The notes beneath the pieces are model-generated. The model saw only the letters and a program-made list of their open reading frames with translations, ran no database searches and was not told where the DNA came from. From Ettlia oleoabundans (Eukaryota > Chlorophyta > Chlorophyceae > Chlamydomonadales), in assembly GCA_019693395.1 (NCBI GenBank), contig JAAMXP010006499.1:1-17814 (forward strand): a stretch of 17,814 bases of DNA, written 5' to 3'. Shown here in pieces: positions 9,835 through 17,814 of the stretch. How positions within the stretch are numbered: the first letter of the stretch is position 1; the number at the start of each line of letters is the position of its first letter. The position numbers and the translations under genes are program-made.

Positions 9835-10140
9835 ATGCAGCACAGCAGCGAGCACGACGATGAATCAGCCTGGCACGGGCACAGCGGGAACTTGAGGGAG
9901 CGGCTGACCTACCATGCCAAATCAGTCATAGCATCCTCGCGATGTGCCTCCTCGACTCCGCTGGAGCCATCAACTACAACGAATGCCCAACACCATCTAA
10001 ATCAGGGCCATAAAGGCCCCTGCCTTTCCGCGTACATTTCTTGCTGTATATTGCATCACAACCAGCATGATGCTCTCCTTCGCAAGTTGGCCAATGATAA
10101 GCTGCACGGCCCTGTGCATAAAACTCACGAACCTCCTTGA
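9835..10140 (+). CDS. Doubtful short ORF, 101 residues
   Basis: An ATG at 9835 opens a 101-residue frame ending with a stop at 10138-10140. The start is polar and His/Ser-rich (MQHSSEHDDESAWHGHSG) and is followed by LRERLTYHAKS. No domain, membrane segment or homologue is recognised, and no clear donor was found that would extend it into further exons. It could be a real small gene, one exon of a longer gene, or chance. The rest of the 10141-10492 stretch shows no coding signal and may be the 3' UTR of the minus-strand gene at 10493, although no TGTAA was found there. Confidence 0.2.
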   Translation: MQHSSEHDDESAWHGHSGNLRERLTYHAKSVIASSRCASSTPLEPSTTTNAQHHLNQGHKGPCLSAYISCCILHHNQHDALLRKLANDKLHGPVHKTHEPP

Positions 10141-10492
10141 AAGATAGTATATTGAACGGATCAAGGTTCTGGCTGGCTGGGAGAAAATAGGAGAGAATTG
10201 CTTGATTAGAATAGTGGGAACATACTGGCGGACGCACAGGCTGCCTCCAACAAAAATTGTAAGAACAAGGCAGCAACACACCGCGTCGGCAGGCACAGAG
10301 GTTATAACAAGGTTGGAGGTTGCCTTCAACTGTTGAGGGATGCATCACGTACCCAATAAGTTAAGATTGGGGTTAGCAAGAAACGAGAACTTGAGGCTGG
10401 GTGGGCAAAGCAAACCCAGCTGGGAAAAATCAAGTTACCCCCAGAGAGGTAGTGGGATGAAGCAGTTCTTGCAGCCTTCCTACAGTTGCAGC

Positions 10493-11058
10493 TTAGCTTC
10501 CAGTGTCCCGTTTTATGAAAGAGGGCACAAGGTTGGAGAAAAAGCGGTCGCCCTTGGCGCTGGGTGCTTGCCGCAGGCCGCCGCCAATGCCGCCGCTGCG
10601 CTGCTCGGCTTCGAGCTCCGCGCGTGCCTGCCGCTTGCGCTCTGCTGATGAGTGCCACATGGCTGCACGGCACAAGTGGTCAGCAAGCAGGGGATAGGAA
10701 GGGCTGTAATTGAGTAACGTCAGGGGGAAAGGATGCAGCAGTGATAAAGTACGAGTGAGAAAGTGCGGTACCGCGTACTCTACAGACACAACCAGGCAGC
10801 GGCGGGCCAGTTAAAATCTTACTGGCATCATGTACGCAGCCTCTTTGGCGCTGAGAACGGACAGAATCACACTGTCTGACTCACCCAAACAAGCAGAGAA
10901 AAGGCTTTCTACGGCACTTGGTTGTGGGGCTGGCATGGCAGCAGAAACAAGCGGTTGGAGATGCAGCAGCACCCACACTCACCTACCACCAACACCAGTG
11001 CAAAGAGTGCCAAAGAGCCAATAACTATTCCGGCAATGGCACCGCCTGAAAGCGCCAT
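10493..11058 (-). CDS. Small single-pass membrane protein of unknown function, two exons
   Basis: Exon 1 is 10983-11058 (ATG 11058-11056, donor GTAG|GTGAGT) and exon 2 is 10493-10662 (acceptor GTGCAG|CC, stop TAA). The one-base and two-base remainders join to an Ala codon, giving 81 residues. The N-terminus is a strong membrane segment (residues 5-27, with AGIVIGSLALFALVLVV). A Trp-His and a charged helix-like stretch follow (SSAERKRQARAELEAEQR, residues 30-47), then a Gly-rich turn and a C-terminus ending in FFSNLVPSFIKRDTGS. By the positive-inside rule the basic C-terminal part should face the cytosol or stroma. I do not recognise the family. Support comes from the matching splice phase and the contrast between hydrophobic and charged halves. 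The frame is open upstream of the ATG, so a 5' extension cannot be excluded. Confidence 0.6.
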
Positions 11059-12162
11059 GCCCTCACTTTCTGGGTATTGCACCCAGCAACAGAAGAAGTG
11101 TAGTGTGCTGCTGCCCGGGCGGCGGCGAGCGGAGTAGGCGCCGCAGTCGAGAGTCCTCGGAGGCAATCCGTCTGACGGCCGCGATTGTGAACCCGCACCC
11201 AGGATGGTGATACCCGCTACACTCCTTGCTGCAGGCGCAGTGCGGTGAACAGTCACGGCCTCTTGGCACCGGCGGTTGAGCGCAGGAAGAGATTGTATGC
11301 GTGGAACGACTGAGGAGTTGACGGAATATGCAACGCAGCACAGGGCATGCTGCTCAATGGCTGCGCCATGATCCATCGCCGCCAGCCAGCTCACCACCCG
11401 TCATCGGGGGCGCAGTCCAGAACTGCAGTCCCTTGCATCATCGTAATAAACGTTTTCGTTTCTTCGTTTCTGATCCACTCCTGCTTGCAAAATTTCAAGC
11501 AAGAGGCAATCATCCCGAAACTTGCAAAATCTTGGATAGACAGGTACCGCTAACCTTCAGGGCCATGCTGGCAATGATGCATGCAGGGCTGCCTGGCTAG
11601 CTAAGCTGGCGTTCGAGTCCTTTTACATGCACTTTCAGTTGGAAAAACAGCCACCTTATTAGCAGTCGTCAGATTGAAAGGGTTTGGCAGGTTGATTGAG
11701 CATACCAGGCACAAAGCAATGGCTGGCTGTACTTGAAATACATGCCGAAGTGATGGCAAATGCATGTCAGAGGATTTAGAGTTCATGTGTTTGTTTATCT
11801 AAGGATGCGCAGTTAGGATACCGACGCAGTTGTGGGTGATTGATTGTGGGGATCAAGTGTTCCCCTGCATGGAAACAAGACATTTTCCCTCTTGTACGTG
11901 CACGCAGCAAATTTGTATACAAATGAATAAAAATAAGCAAAGGTTATGAGCATTACTTTACCATTCAAGCGTCCAGTTTCAGGCGTCTAGGTGGCACAGA
12001 CGGCGAGAGTGCCGCCACTTGACCATCCCAGAGTGTTTGCGCTACTTTACAGTGCATGAGGCTGCGGATGTCTGCCGTCCCGCTGCTAAGGCTGCTCTGC
12101 TCCTCAGTGGCCACTGCTGCTGCAGCCACTACTGATCACCGCAGCAGCTGCACGGTCGGTGC
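11059..12162. other. Intergenic region between the small membrane protein gene and the transporter gene
   Basis: Both neighbours are on the minus strand, so this 1.1-kb stretch holds the 5' region of the small gene and the 3' UTR of the transporter gene. It is relatively AT-rich between about 11420 and 11960 and contains a perfect 14-base palindrome at 11911-11924. No exon is recognised. A GTTCGAGTCC at 11611 resembles a tRNA T-arm, but no stem or cloverleaf forms around it. Confidence 0.45.
12047..12051 (-). terminator. Putative TGTAA polyadenylation signal of the transporter gene
   Basis: This reads TGTAA on the minus strand, about 112 bases downstream of the TAA stop at 12165-12163, which fits chlorophycean 3' ends. 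Confidence 0.6.
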
Positions 12163-13451
12163 TTATCGCGCAGCCATGCTGACGGCCGGCATGGAATCAA
12201 ATGGGTGGTCGAAGCTATTGCTGTGCTGCATAGACTGCTTATGGCGGCCGCTGTCGGATCCACCAGGGGTGGAGGACGGATTTGAGCTGCGTGCGTGGGC
12301 AGGTTGAGTGCGGCGGCCGGCTAGGCAGGCCTTGCCATGTGTCAGTGCAGCTTCCCACATGTCAGCGACTGCAGACCAGGTGCAGGGGCAGGCCACGGGC
12401 AGAGTTGAGACCAGTTAGGCCTGGTCAGGCAGTGCAAAGCAGTACAAGGCAGCTGAGCAAGAACTCAGTTGCGAGGAGGGCTCCAGCCATCAACACTATC
12501 TAGCTGCAAATCATATTAATAACGTGCACAATGAAGGGAACTTCAGCAGAGTTTCTGTGTGGGGGGGGACAACCCTGTCCACTCACTGGCATAGCTGGGG
12601 GTGCCAAAGGAGCAAGCGTATGCAGCACCCACAAACAGGGCGCCGCCGATAAGGTTCCCAAGGGTGGCGGGGATGAGGTTGCGCGTGATGAAGGTGCCTG
12701 CAAAAGGCGAGTTGGCGAGGCGCAGGGGCTACTTTGAGGCAAATAGCAGACCCTTGCAATGTGGCCAAGGCAGCTTGTGTGCAACGCAGAAGCAGAGGTT
12801 GATCATGGTATGCTACATCACTTACTAGGGTCGGGAGAAGAGGGCAGGGTGAGCAGGCATTATAGCCAGCAAGCAACAGTTGCATGGGCAGGCGCAGTAG
12901 AGTTGCAGAGGGTGAGGCAAGCGGGCTGAAGCCCAGTATATCGCCACCAATAACAACAGCAGGACACGTTGCAGGGGAGACGAGCGGACACATCTCACCC
13001 ACTGATATGCCAGAGCCTAGGGCCATTGAGAGGGGGACGAGGTACATGTTGGCAATACAGTGCTCAAAACCCCTGCAGCATGTAAGTTGCACTGTGGTTG
13101 ATGCAAACACAAGAGTGGCAGCATGCAGTGGGACGGCAGCAGTTCAGCTGCAACCTTCCCATCCACAACAGCTGCACTCCAGGCAGCCAAAAGCGTCACA
13201 TGCTGACAAAGCCTGAGAGTAGGAGGCTGCGGCAGTCCCCCAACCATGTAAGCAATACAGTGCAACCCTGCGTGCAGTACCGCCAGCCACAGAAGCGATA
13301 CCAGACTCACATGCTGACAAAGGCCGAATTGGGGAGGAATATGCCGATGAACTTTCCTGCCAAGTCTCCGGCCATGTTGCCCTGCCACACCGCTAGGCAC
13401 ACCAGCCTGCACACAGATATGGAGGGTGTCACACCTTCCAGCAGCATCGAG

Positions 13452-13507
<56 letters not shown>

Positions 13508-15537
13508 CGTGTGTGCCAACCCGCTTGCCCACAAAGGTTGCCCTTTGACAAAATGCCAAGCACCAGGGCTGCAGCAGGCTCGCGGCACTGCAGACTTGCG
13601 TGCTGCTTGCCTCACCAGTTGCATAGAATGCCTGCACAGTAACATTGCAGCAGCAAAAACAGTTAGCGAGGGAAAGTCAGCAAGAGTGATGCAGGAGTCT
13701 GGAAGCATAAGGGCTTGTGAAGCAGCAATTGCCCACGGCATGAAAGCGTGCTACACCAACCCCTTCAGGGCGCAACCAAGCGCACCTTTGCATAGCGTGA
13801 CTCCAAAGCTGGCTGCGATCTTCTTCTGTGCTAGCCTGTCAGGCAGCAAAGGACAACACAACAGGAAAGGGTCGAATAGACACTTGGTAAAGCCGCCTGG
13901 AGTGCCCCTTTCTCACTCACTCTGGGTCTCTCACTTGTCAGCACCATGAAAACCGAGCCAGTCACGTTTACCAGGAAACCAGTTGGCGTTCAGCCCCAAC
14001 TGGGTCAGCCCCACGTCCCCTCGTGAGAGGCAGTTCCCCAGACGGCTCTTTATGGGTCCAAAATGCCATCCATCCAGACGGGCTGGGTGCAGCTCGGCTC
14101 TTTTTGCCTCTACTCACTCAATGACAAGGTTCAAACTCACTCAATGACAAAATCCGAGCGTCCCTCGTAGACATCGCCGCCCAGCATCAGTCCCATCAGC
14201 AGCAGGGACCCCACGAGGTTGCACAGGTAGGAGGAAAGGAGGCAGCGGGTAGCACCCAGAGCTCCGTACCGACCTGCGGCAGCAGACCCACAGATCAGCA
14301 GCAACAGTCGACGGTGGCGGAAGGATGGGAGGGGTGCTGCCTCGTTGGTAAATTCAGGGGCTACGCTGCTATGCGGCTAATCAACAGCAACAAAAGGTGC
14401 TGCCAAGGGAAATATTTAAATGGCAGCATGCTGCCCAAGGTCACCGCATTAACGGCACAAATCTACCGAAACCCCTGCTGTCTGCACGAGGCTCACCTTC
14501 CACCACGGCAAAGGTAGCATACATGCAGTTGGAGGTGAATAGGTCAGCGCCTGCCACCACACACAGCGTGAGACCCTACACAAAGAAGCGTATGACATAA
14601 AGAGTGGCCCCGTCAGAACGCGGCAAGCGGCTTGCAACTCCATGGCTGGACCTGGGAACGGCAGTGCAGTGCACCTGTGTTGGCACCCGTTGGGCATTCA
14701 ACAACAGGGCCAGAAAGGGATGACGCAATCTGGTGAGCAGGGAAAGCAAAATGGAGGGCAGGGCTGTCTTCAGCGCTCACCATGGGGAAGCCGTAGATGC
14801 CGAACAGGAAGTTGAATATGCCCGGCTGCGTGCTGCGCAGCTGGGGACTCAGCAAGCCGCCCACGAGGGTGCATAGCGAGAAGCCCAGGCCTATGTAGGC
14901 ACCTGCTTGACAAATGGGAGGGGGCCGCACCGAGGGGACAGGAGAAGATGCTGTAAGGCGACGGTAGGCGATGATTGAAGGTGGGTGGCTGGGTGTGGCC
15001 GGTAAGACGCCACGCAACGGTCAGAGAACACAGTCAGCTGCCGCTGTAGCACCCAATGGTCGCCAATATGACACTGTAGCATAGCCTGGCACGTGGGAGT
15101 CGGCGCAACCCAGCTGGAGGAGCACAAACAGAGCCGGTGAGAGACTGCTAACACCTTGCAGCAGCGAGGCGGCAAACGCTGCAGCTGCCGCCCTTGCTAC
15201 AGGTGGCACGCTGTCATTCGTCGTTCTTGTGGCACCTGAGTGCTGCAAGAAAGGTCGTCTTACCTGCTAGCACGCCTAAGATTGCAAGCTTGGGCCAGGG
15301 GTAGGCATGCTTCTGCGCCGCCGCCGCTGTGTGCCAGCTGTAGTTCTCGGGGGGCGTGGCGCAGGAACTGATCACTTGAGCTCGCGGCGGATCCCCCATG
15401 TGGGGAGTAAACGTCTGAGGATCAGCACCCGGCACGTTATAGCGCCCATGTAGCACCGCTTGCAAGCCGTGCAGCGGCTGCGGGTGCTTGCTGGGCAAGT
15501 CTGTGTAGTGCCTGCCGTCCCCGCTCAAGTGCTCCAT
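12163..15537 (-). CDS. NAR1: Formate/nitrite transporter family protein (NAR1 type), ten exons
   Basis: Exons in transcript order are 15264-15537, 14781-14902, 14497-14575, 14141-14273, 13786-13835, 13616-13631, 13311-13406, 12999-13072, 12587-12697 and 12163-12368, 386 residues in all. Every junction is GT...AG and keeps phase. Family landmarks in order: PPENYSW then KLAILGVLAGAYIGLGFSL (entry to helix 1), GADLFTSNCM (near 142-151), SSYLCNLVGSLLLMGLML (near 172-189), GILCNWLVCLAVWQ (near 220-233), FVSMGFEHCIANMYLVP (pore His about 261) and FITRNLIPATLGNLIGGALF. These channels are pentamers of six-helix subunits that pass small monovalent anions. Algal NAR1 proteins carry nitrite, formate or bicarbonate (LCIA) across the plastid envelope or plasma membrane; the substrate here cannot be told. 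The 67-residue hydrophilic C-terminal tail is Ser/His-rich. The N-terminus (MEHLSGDGRHYTDLPSKHPQ) is not an obvious transit peptide. The ATG at 15537 is the first in frame. Confidence 0.92.
13196..13325 (-). repeat. Degenerate copies of splice-junction sequence inside transporter intron 7
   Basis: The 16-base sequence TCACATGCTGACAAAG, spanning the exon 7/intron junction at 13307-13322, recurs exactly at 13196-13211. The start of exon 8 (plus-strand 13045-13063) matches 13245-13263 at 17 of 19 positions. Together they look like a decayed internal duplication covering an exon end, an intron and an exon start. Confidence 0.65.
13451..13508 (+). repeat. GCAG tetranucleotide microsatellite, 14.5 copies
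   Basis: A perfect run of 58 bases of GCAG (CTGC in the transcript) lies in transporter intron 6, between the 16-base microexon and exon 7. It ends 44 bases before the exon 7 acceptor. It creates long repetitive open frames on both strands that are not genes. Confidence 0.95.
13616..13631 (-). other. 16-base microexon (exon 6) of the transporter gene
   Basis: The exon reads GCATTCTATGCAACTG between CTGTGCAG| and |GTGAGGC. Joined to its neighbours it completes G-I-L-C-N-W before LVCLAVWQ, a highly conserved transporter motif. Skipping it shifts the frame, since 16 is not a multiple of three. Both splice sites are canonical. Confidence 0.88.
14112..14150 (-). repeat. Direct repeat duplicating a 5' splice site
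   Basis: The 16-base sequence ACTCACTCAATGACAA occurs exactly at 14112-14127 and 14135-14150, offset by 23 bases. Each copy reads TTGTCATTGA|GTGAGT on the transcript strand. Only the upstream donor (exon end 14141) keeps the frame, because reading on gives a TGA at once. Confidence 0.85.
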
Positions 15538-16372
15538 TGCAGGCAGCCGCCGCCAAGCGATGAACCCACAAGGCTTGAGTGGAAGGGTTGTAGGAACTGA
15601 ACCTAGTGCACCTACAGGAGGTCGAGATAGGTGTTCAAGAACGAAGATATGGCTCAATGTGGGAAGAGCGCCGCCAAAATCATCCCATCGCCCAGGATGC
15701 TGTGCTCTGCGATGGCGCAAGGCGCAACAATCCCGCCATTGTTGGAATGCCCTAATTACTGCCCCCGCCCGGTTGCTCCGAATGCCGCCGTCTACTTTAA
15801 TACTCTGGGTGCCATCAAACCACAAGGCAGAAAAACGCACCGGGATTCCCTCGAAATCATGAGCATGGCACCGGTATTGCAGCTAGCCACACATTTGCAG
15901 CCCCTAAACACAACAAGGTGCCACTCCCTTCCTGATGTGCCACTCCGATCAACGGCAAAGGGCCACACGGCAGACCAAATCTCACAGAAGAAATAGCAGC
16001 AAGAGAATGTTACATATGCAGGAGGCAGCATGCTGCAGCACCATGCCACTACAGATGCGCCCGCCTGGGTTGCCTAAGTCCCAAGCGCAGCATTGCAGGA
16101 ACAACTGGCGTAAAAGGCAACCGCCAAAGCAGCGCAAATTAACTGCCGACGCAGCTGGGAGCGTCAGGGACAGAGTGCCAAAGCAGGGCTCATGCCAGCT
16201 GTAAAGCGCTGCGGCTGCCAGCACAGCTGGGTGAGATGCAGGCTGAGCGCAGCGCGGACCTTTCAGAGCGCGCCCGTGTTTAATCTACCTTGGCGTACAA
16301 ATTGTCTCCACGTAAGCCACGTCTCACAATCGCATTTATCATGCTTTGCCGCCAAACCGCCAACCGCATGCC
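15538..16372. promoter_or_regulatory. Upstream region of the transporter gene and 3' UTR of the next gene
   Basis: Both flanking genes are on the minus strand. The part nearest 15537 should be the transporter promoter and 5' UTR, and the part nearest 16372 the 3' UTR of the gene to the right. TGTAA on the minus strand at 16014-16010, about 360 bases after that gene's stop, is a plausible poly(A) signal. No exon is recognised on either strand. Confidence 0.45.
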
Positions 16373-17814
16373 TCAGAACACGACTGTGTCCAGCATGGCG
16401 CCCATGCACTGCACAATGTTGGTGCTCATCACCTGCTGCACGCTGCTCTCCAGCCGCTTCTTGGCATCCATCTTGCCTGCAGGAACTCAAGGGTGGGAGG
16501 AGGTTTGCTGAAAAAGCGAGCTCATTGGTTTATCATGGACAAAGAGAAACCAACTCCCATTGAAGCGAGGGAAGCGAGAGAACAAATTGAATGACGATCA
16601 ACTCATTTGTGTGGGTAGGATAGGCCTAGGCAGGACGAAAGCCCTCGCTTGCAAAGAGGGCGGAACCTAGAGCCCTGAAAGGTCCCAATTGTTATTCTGT
16701 CACCACCCACAGGTACCCATCTGGCATAGCAGCAGACGTAGGCGATGCGCCAGACAAGGCAGCAGCAGTGGTGCAAGCGGCGGGCCCAACAGCAGCGGAA
16801 ACGTCGAAAATATTGCAGATCGACAGCAGCAGCAACACACTCTGATGCAGCAAACAGGCAACAGCAGTACACGAGTGGGAAAGATCACGCACCCGCTTTG
16901 GCCACTGCCCGCCTGTCCAATGGGATGTCCTCCTCCTCCACCACTGCCTTGTCATACTTTGCTGCAGGCAGGGCAGTACAGCAGTACATGCAGCACATCA
17001 GTACTGATGCAATGGTGGTGGAACAGTACCAGCCCGGCACAGGGCTATTCACCAGCTGCCTAGTGCAACACTACATTGCGGATCGAAGCAACCTGCAAGT
17101 GCCAGCGCCCTGTCTTCTGTATTTAGCATGCATCAGCAGCCCTCATGACATGGACCACACAACAGGTGAGCAAACCTCATGAGACCACCATGAAGCAAGA
17201 GAAGACTTGCCGGGCAGCACGCCATTATGCCCCAAAGTCCTCCCAGTTCAGAACACCAAGCCCTCCCCCACCGCCACCCCAGCATTCGAGGACCATGCAA
17301 TCGATGACTCCACTTGCTCACACGACAGCTCCTTGATTTCCTCCACCAGGCGCGCATTCTGCTCGCCGTGATCCTCAAAGTTCCGCAGCGTCAGGCCCTT
17401 GGTCCACGTGTGCTTCTGCAGCAACGCAAGGCAGCATAAGGCAGGGCAGAAAGTGGTGAGTTAGTGTCACCTGTACGAATGGAGTGTGGCGGTAAATGGG
17501 TTGTGGCTAGGCGAAGCCAGAAAGGCAGGGAATGGCAGAGCAGGCAGGGGCAGGCCAGGCAAAGTACAAACAACAACAAAGGCACCCCAATCCTACCCCA
17601 ACCTCACAGCAACGACCTGTGCGCTGCAGAAAATGCGTGAGTACAAAAGCACCACCACACACCCTCAGACCCTACCTGCAGGTTGCCCAGCATGCGTTCC
17701 TCCAGCGGTGTTTTACGGTAGTTGATGGCCAAGGAATAATAGTGGCGGTTGAGGCCGTGGATCAGCGCCTGCAGTACATCGGCACCGTGTGCATCAGAAG
17801 GGGCAGTATAGCCG
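16373..17814 (-). CDS. Unrecognised protein, C-terminal part; 5' end outside window
   Basis: Four exons are visible in transcript order: 17676-17814 (continues past the right edge), 17322-17415, 16893-16961 and 16373-16476 with a TGA stop at 16375-16373. Donors are CAG|GTAGGG, TCGT|GTGAGC and GCGG|GTGCGT, and phases join exactly. The readable C-terminal 130 or so residues contain [58 protein letters not shown] and [20 protein letters not shown], ending in [11 protein letters not shown]. The sequence is highly charged, with spacing that suggests long helices or coiled coil and no membrane segment. I do not recognise a family; a structural or scaffold protein is only a guess. A search with the spliced 130 residues would decide. 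Confidence 0.7.

Noticed and set aside
11590..11640. tRNA-like T-arm GTTCGAGTCC
   Set aside because: No paired T-stem, anticodon arm or acceptor stem could be found around it.
13098..13949. Longest open frame of the window, 283 codons on the plus strand
   Set aside because: It is antisense to four transporter exons and runs through the GCAG microsatellite, which has no stops in any frame. No family resemblance.
13960..14060. Minus-strand stretch reading TQLGLNANWFPG, considered as an extra transporter exon
   Set aside because: Its phase does not fit either neighbour, while exon 4 (ending FVIE) joins exon 5 (LAQKK) directly in phase.
15214..15840. 208-codon minus-strand frame read as one long exon
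   Set aside because: Only the part from 15537 to 15264 is used. The donor GCAG|GTAAGA ends the exon, and residues before the first ATG do not resemble the family.
1..17814. Bacterial operon, CRISPR array, phage or insertion sequence
   Set aside because: Spliced exons, TGTAA signals and plastid-type presequences point to an algal nuclear genome. No regularly spaced repeats, transposase or terminal inverted repeats were seen.

Overview
The window looks like nuclear DNA of a eukaryotic green alga, most likely a chlorophycean (inference). There are no long uninterrupted genes. Coding sequence occurs as short exons bounded by GT...AG introns of about 100-550 bases, splice phases join cleanly, and TGTAA, the polyadenylation signal typical of chlorophycean algae, follows several stop codons. 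The protein families also fit: a formate/nitrite transporter (NAR1 type), YGGT (YlmG/CCB3-like) plastid membrane proteins, a DUF1232 membrane protein and a plant-type S26 peptidase-like protein. All gene models were assembled by hand from splice sites, phase and protein similarity, because single open frames are misleading here.

Layout from left to right. (1) 24-972, minus strand: 5' part of an S26 signal-peptidase-like gene whose catalytic Ser and Lys are both replaced; it runs off the left edge. (2) 1283-3418, plus: five-exon DUF1232 membrane protein, divergent from gene 1. (3) 3419-4668: convergent 3' region. (4) 4669-6524 and 7799-9533, both minus: two tandem paralogues of a YGGT-like plastid membrane protein with six and five exons. 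(5) 9835-10140, plus: a doubtful short ORF. (6) 10493-11058, minus: a two-exon gene for an 81-residue single-pass membrane protein of unknown function. (7) 12163-15537, minus: a complete ten-exon formate/nitrite transporter gene with a 16-base microexon and repeat-rich introns. (8) 16373-17814, minus: the 3' part of an unrecognised gene with a charged, probably helical C-terminus.

The genes do not form an operon-like system. Likely roles are plastid membrane assembly (YGGT pair) and transport of a small anion such as nitrite, formate or bicarbonate. I found no CRISPR array, tRNA, rRNA, insertion sequence or defence system. The most interesting features are the inactive-looking peptidase homologue, the diverged gene structures of the YGGT paralogues, the microexon and duplicated splice-site segments of the transporter, and a missing splice donor in the DUF1232 gene.
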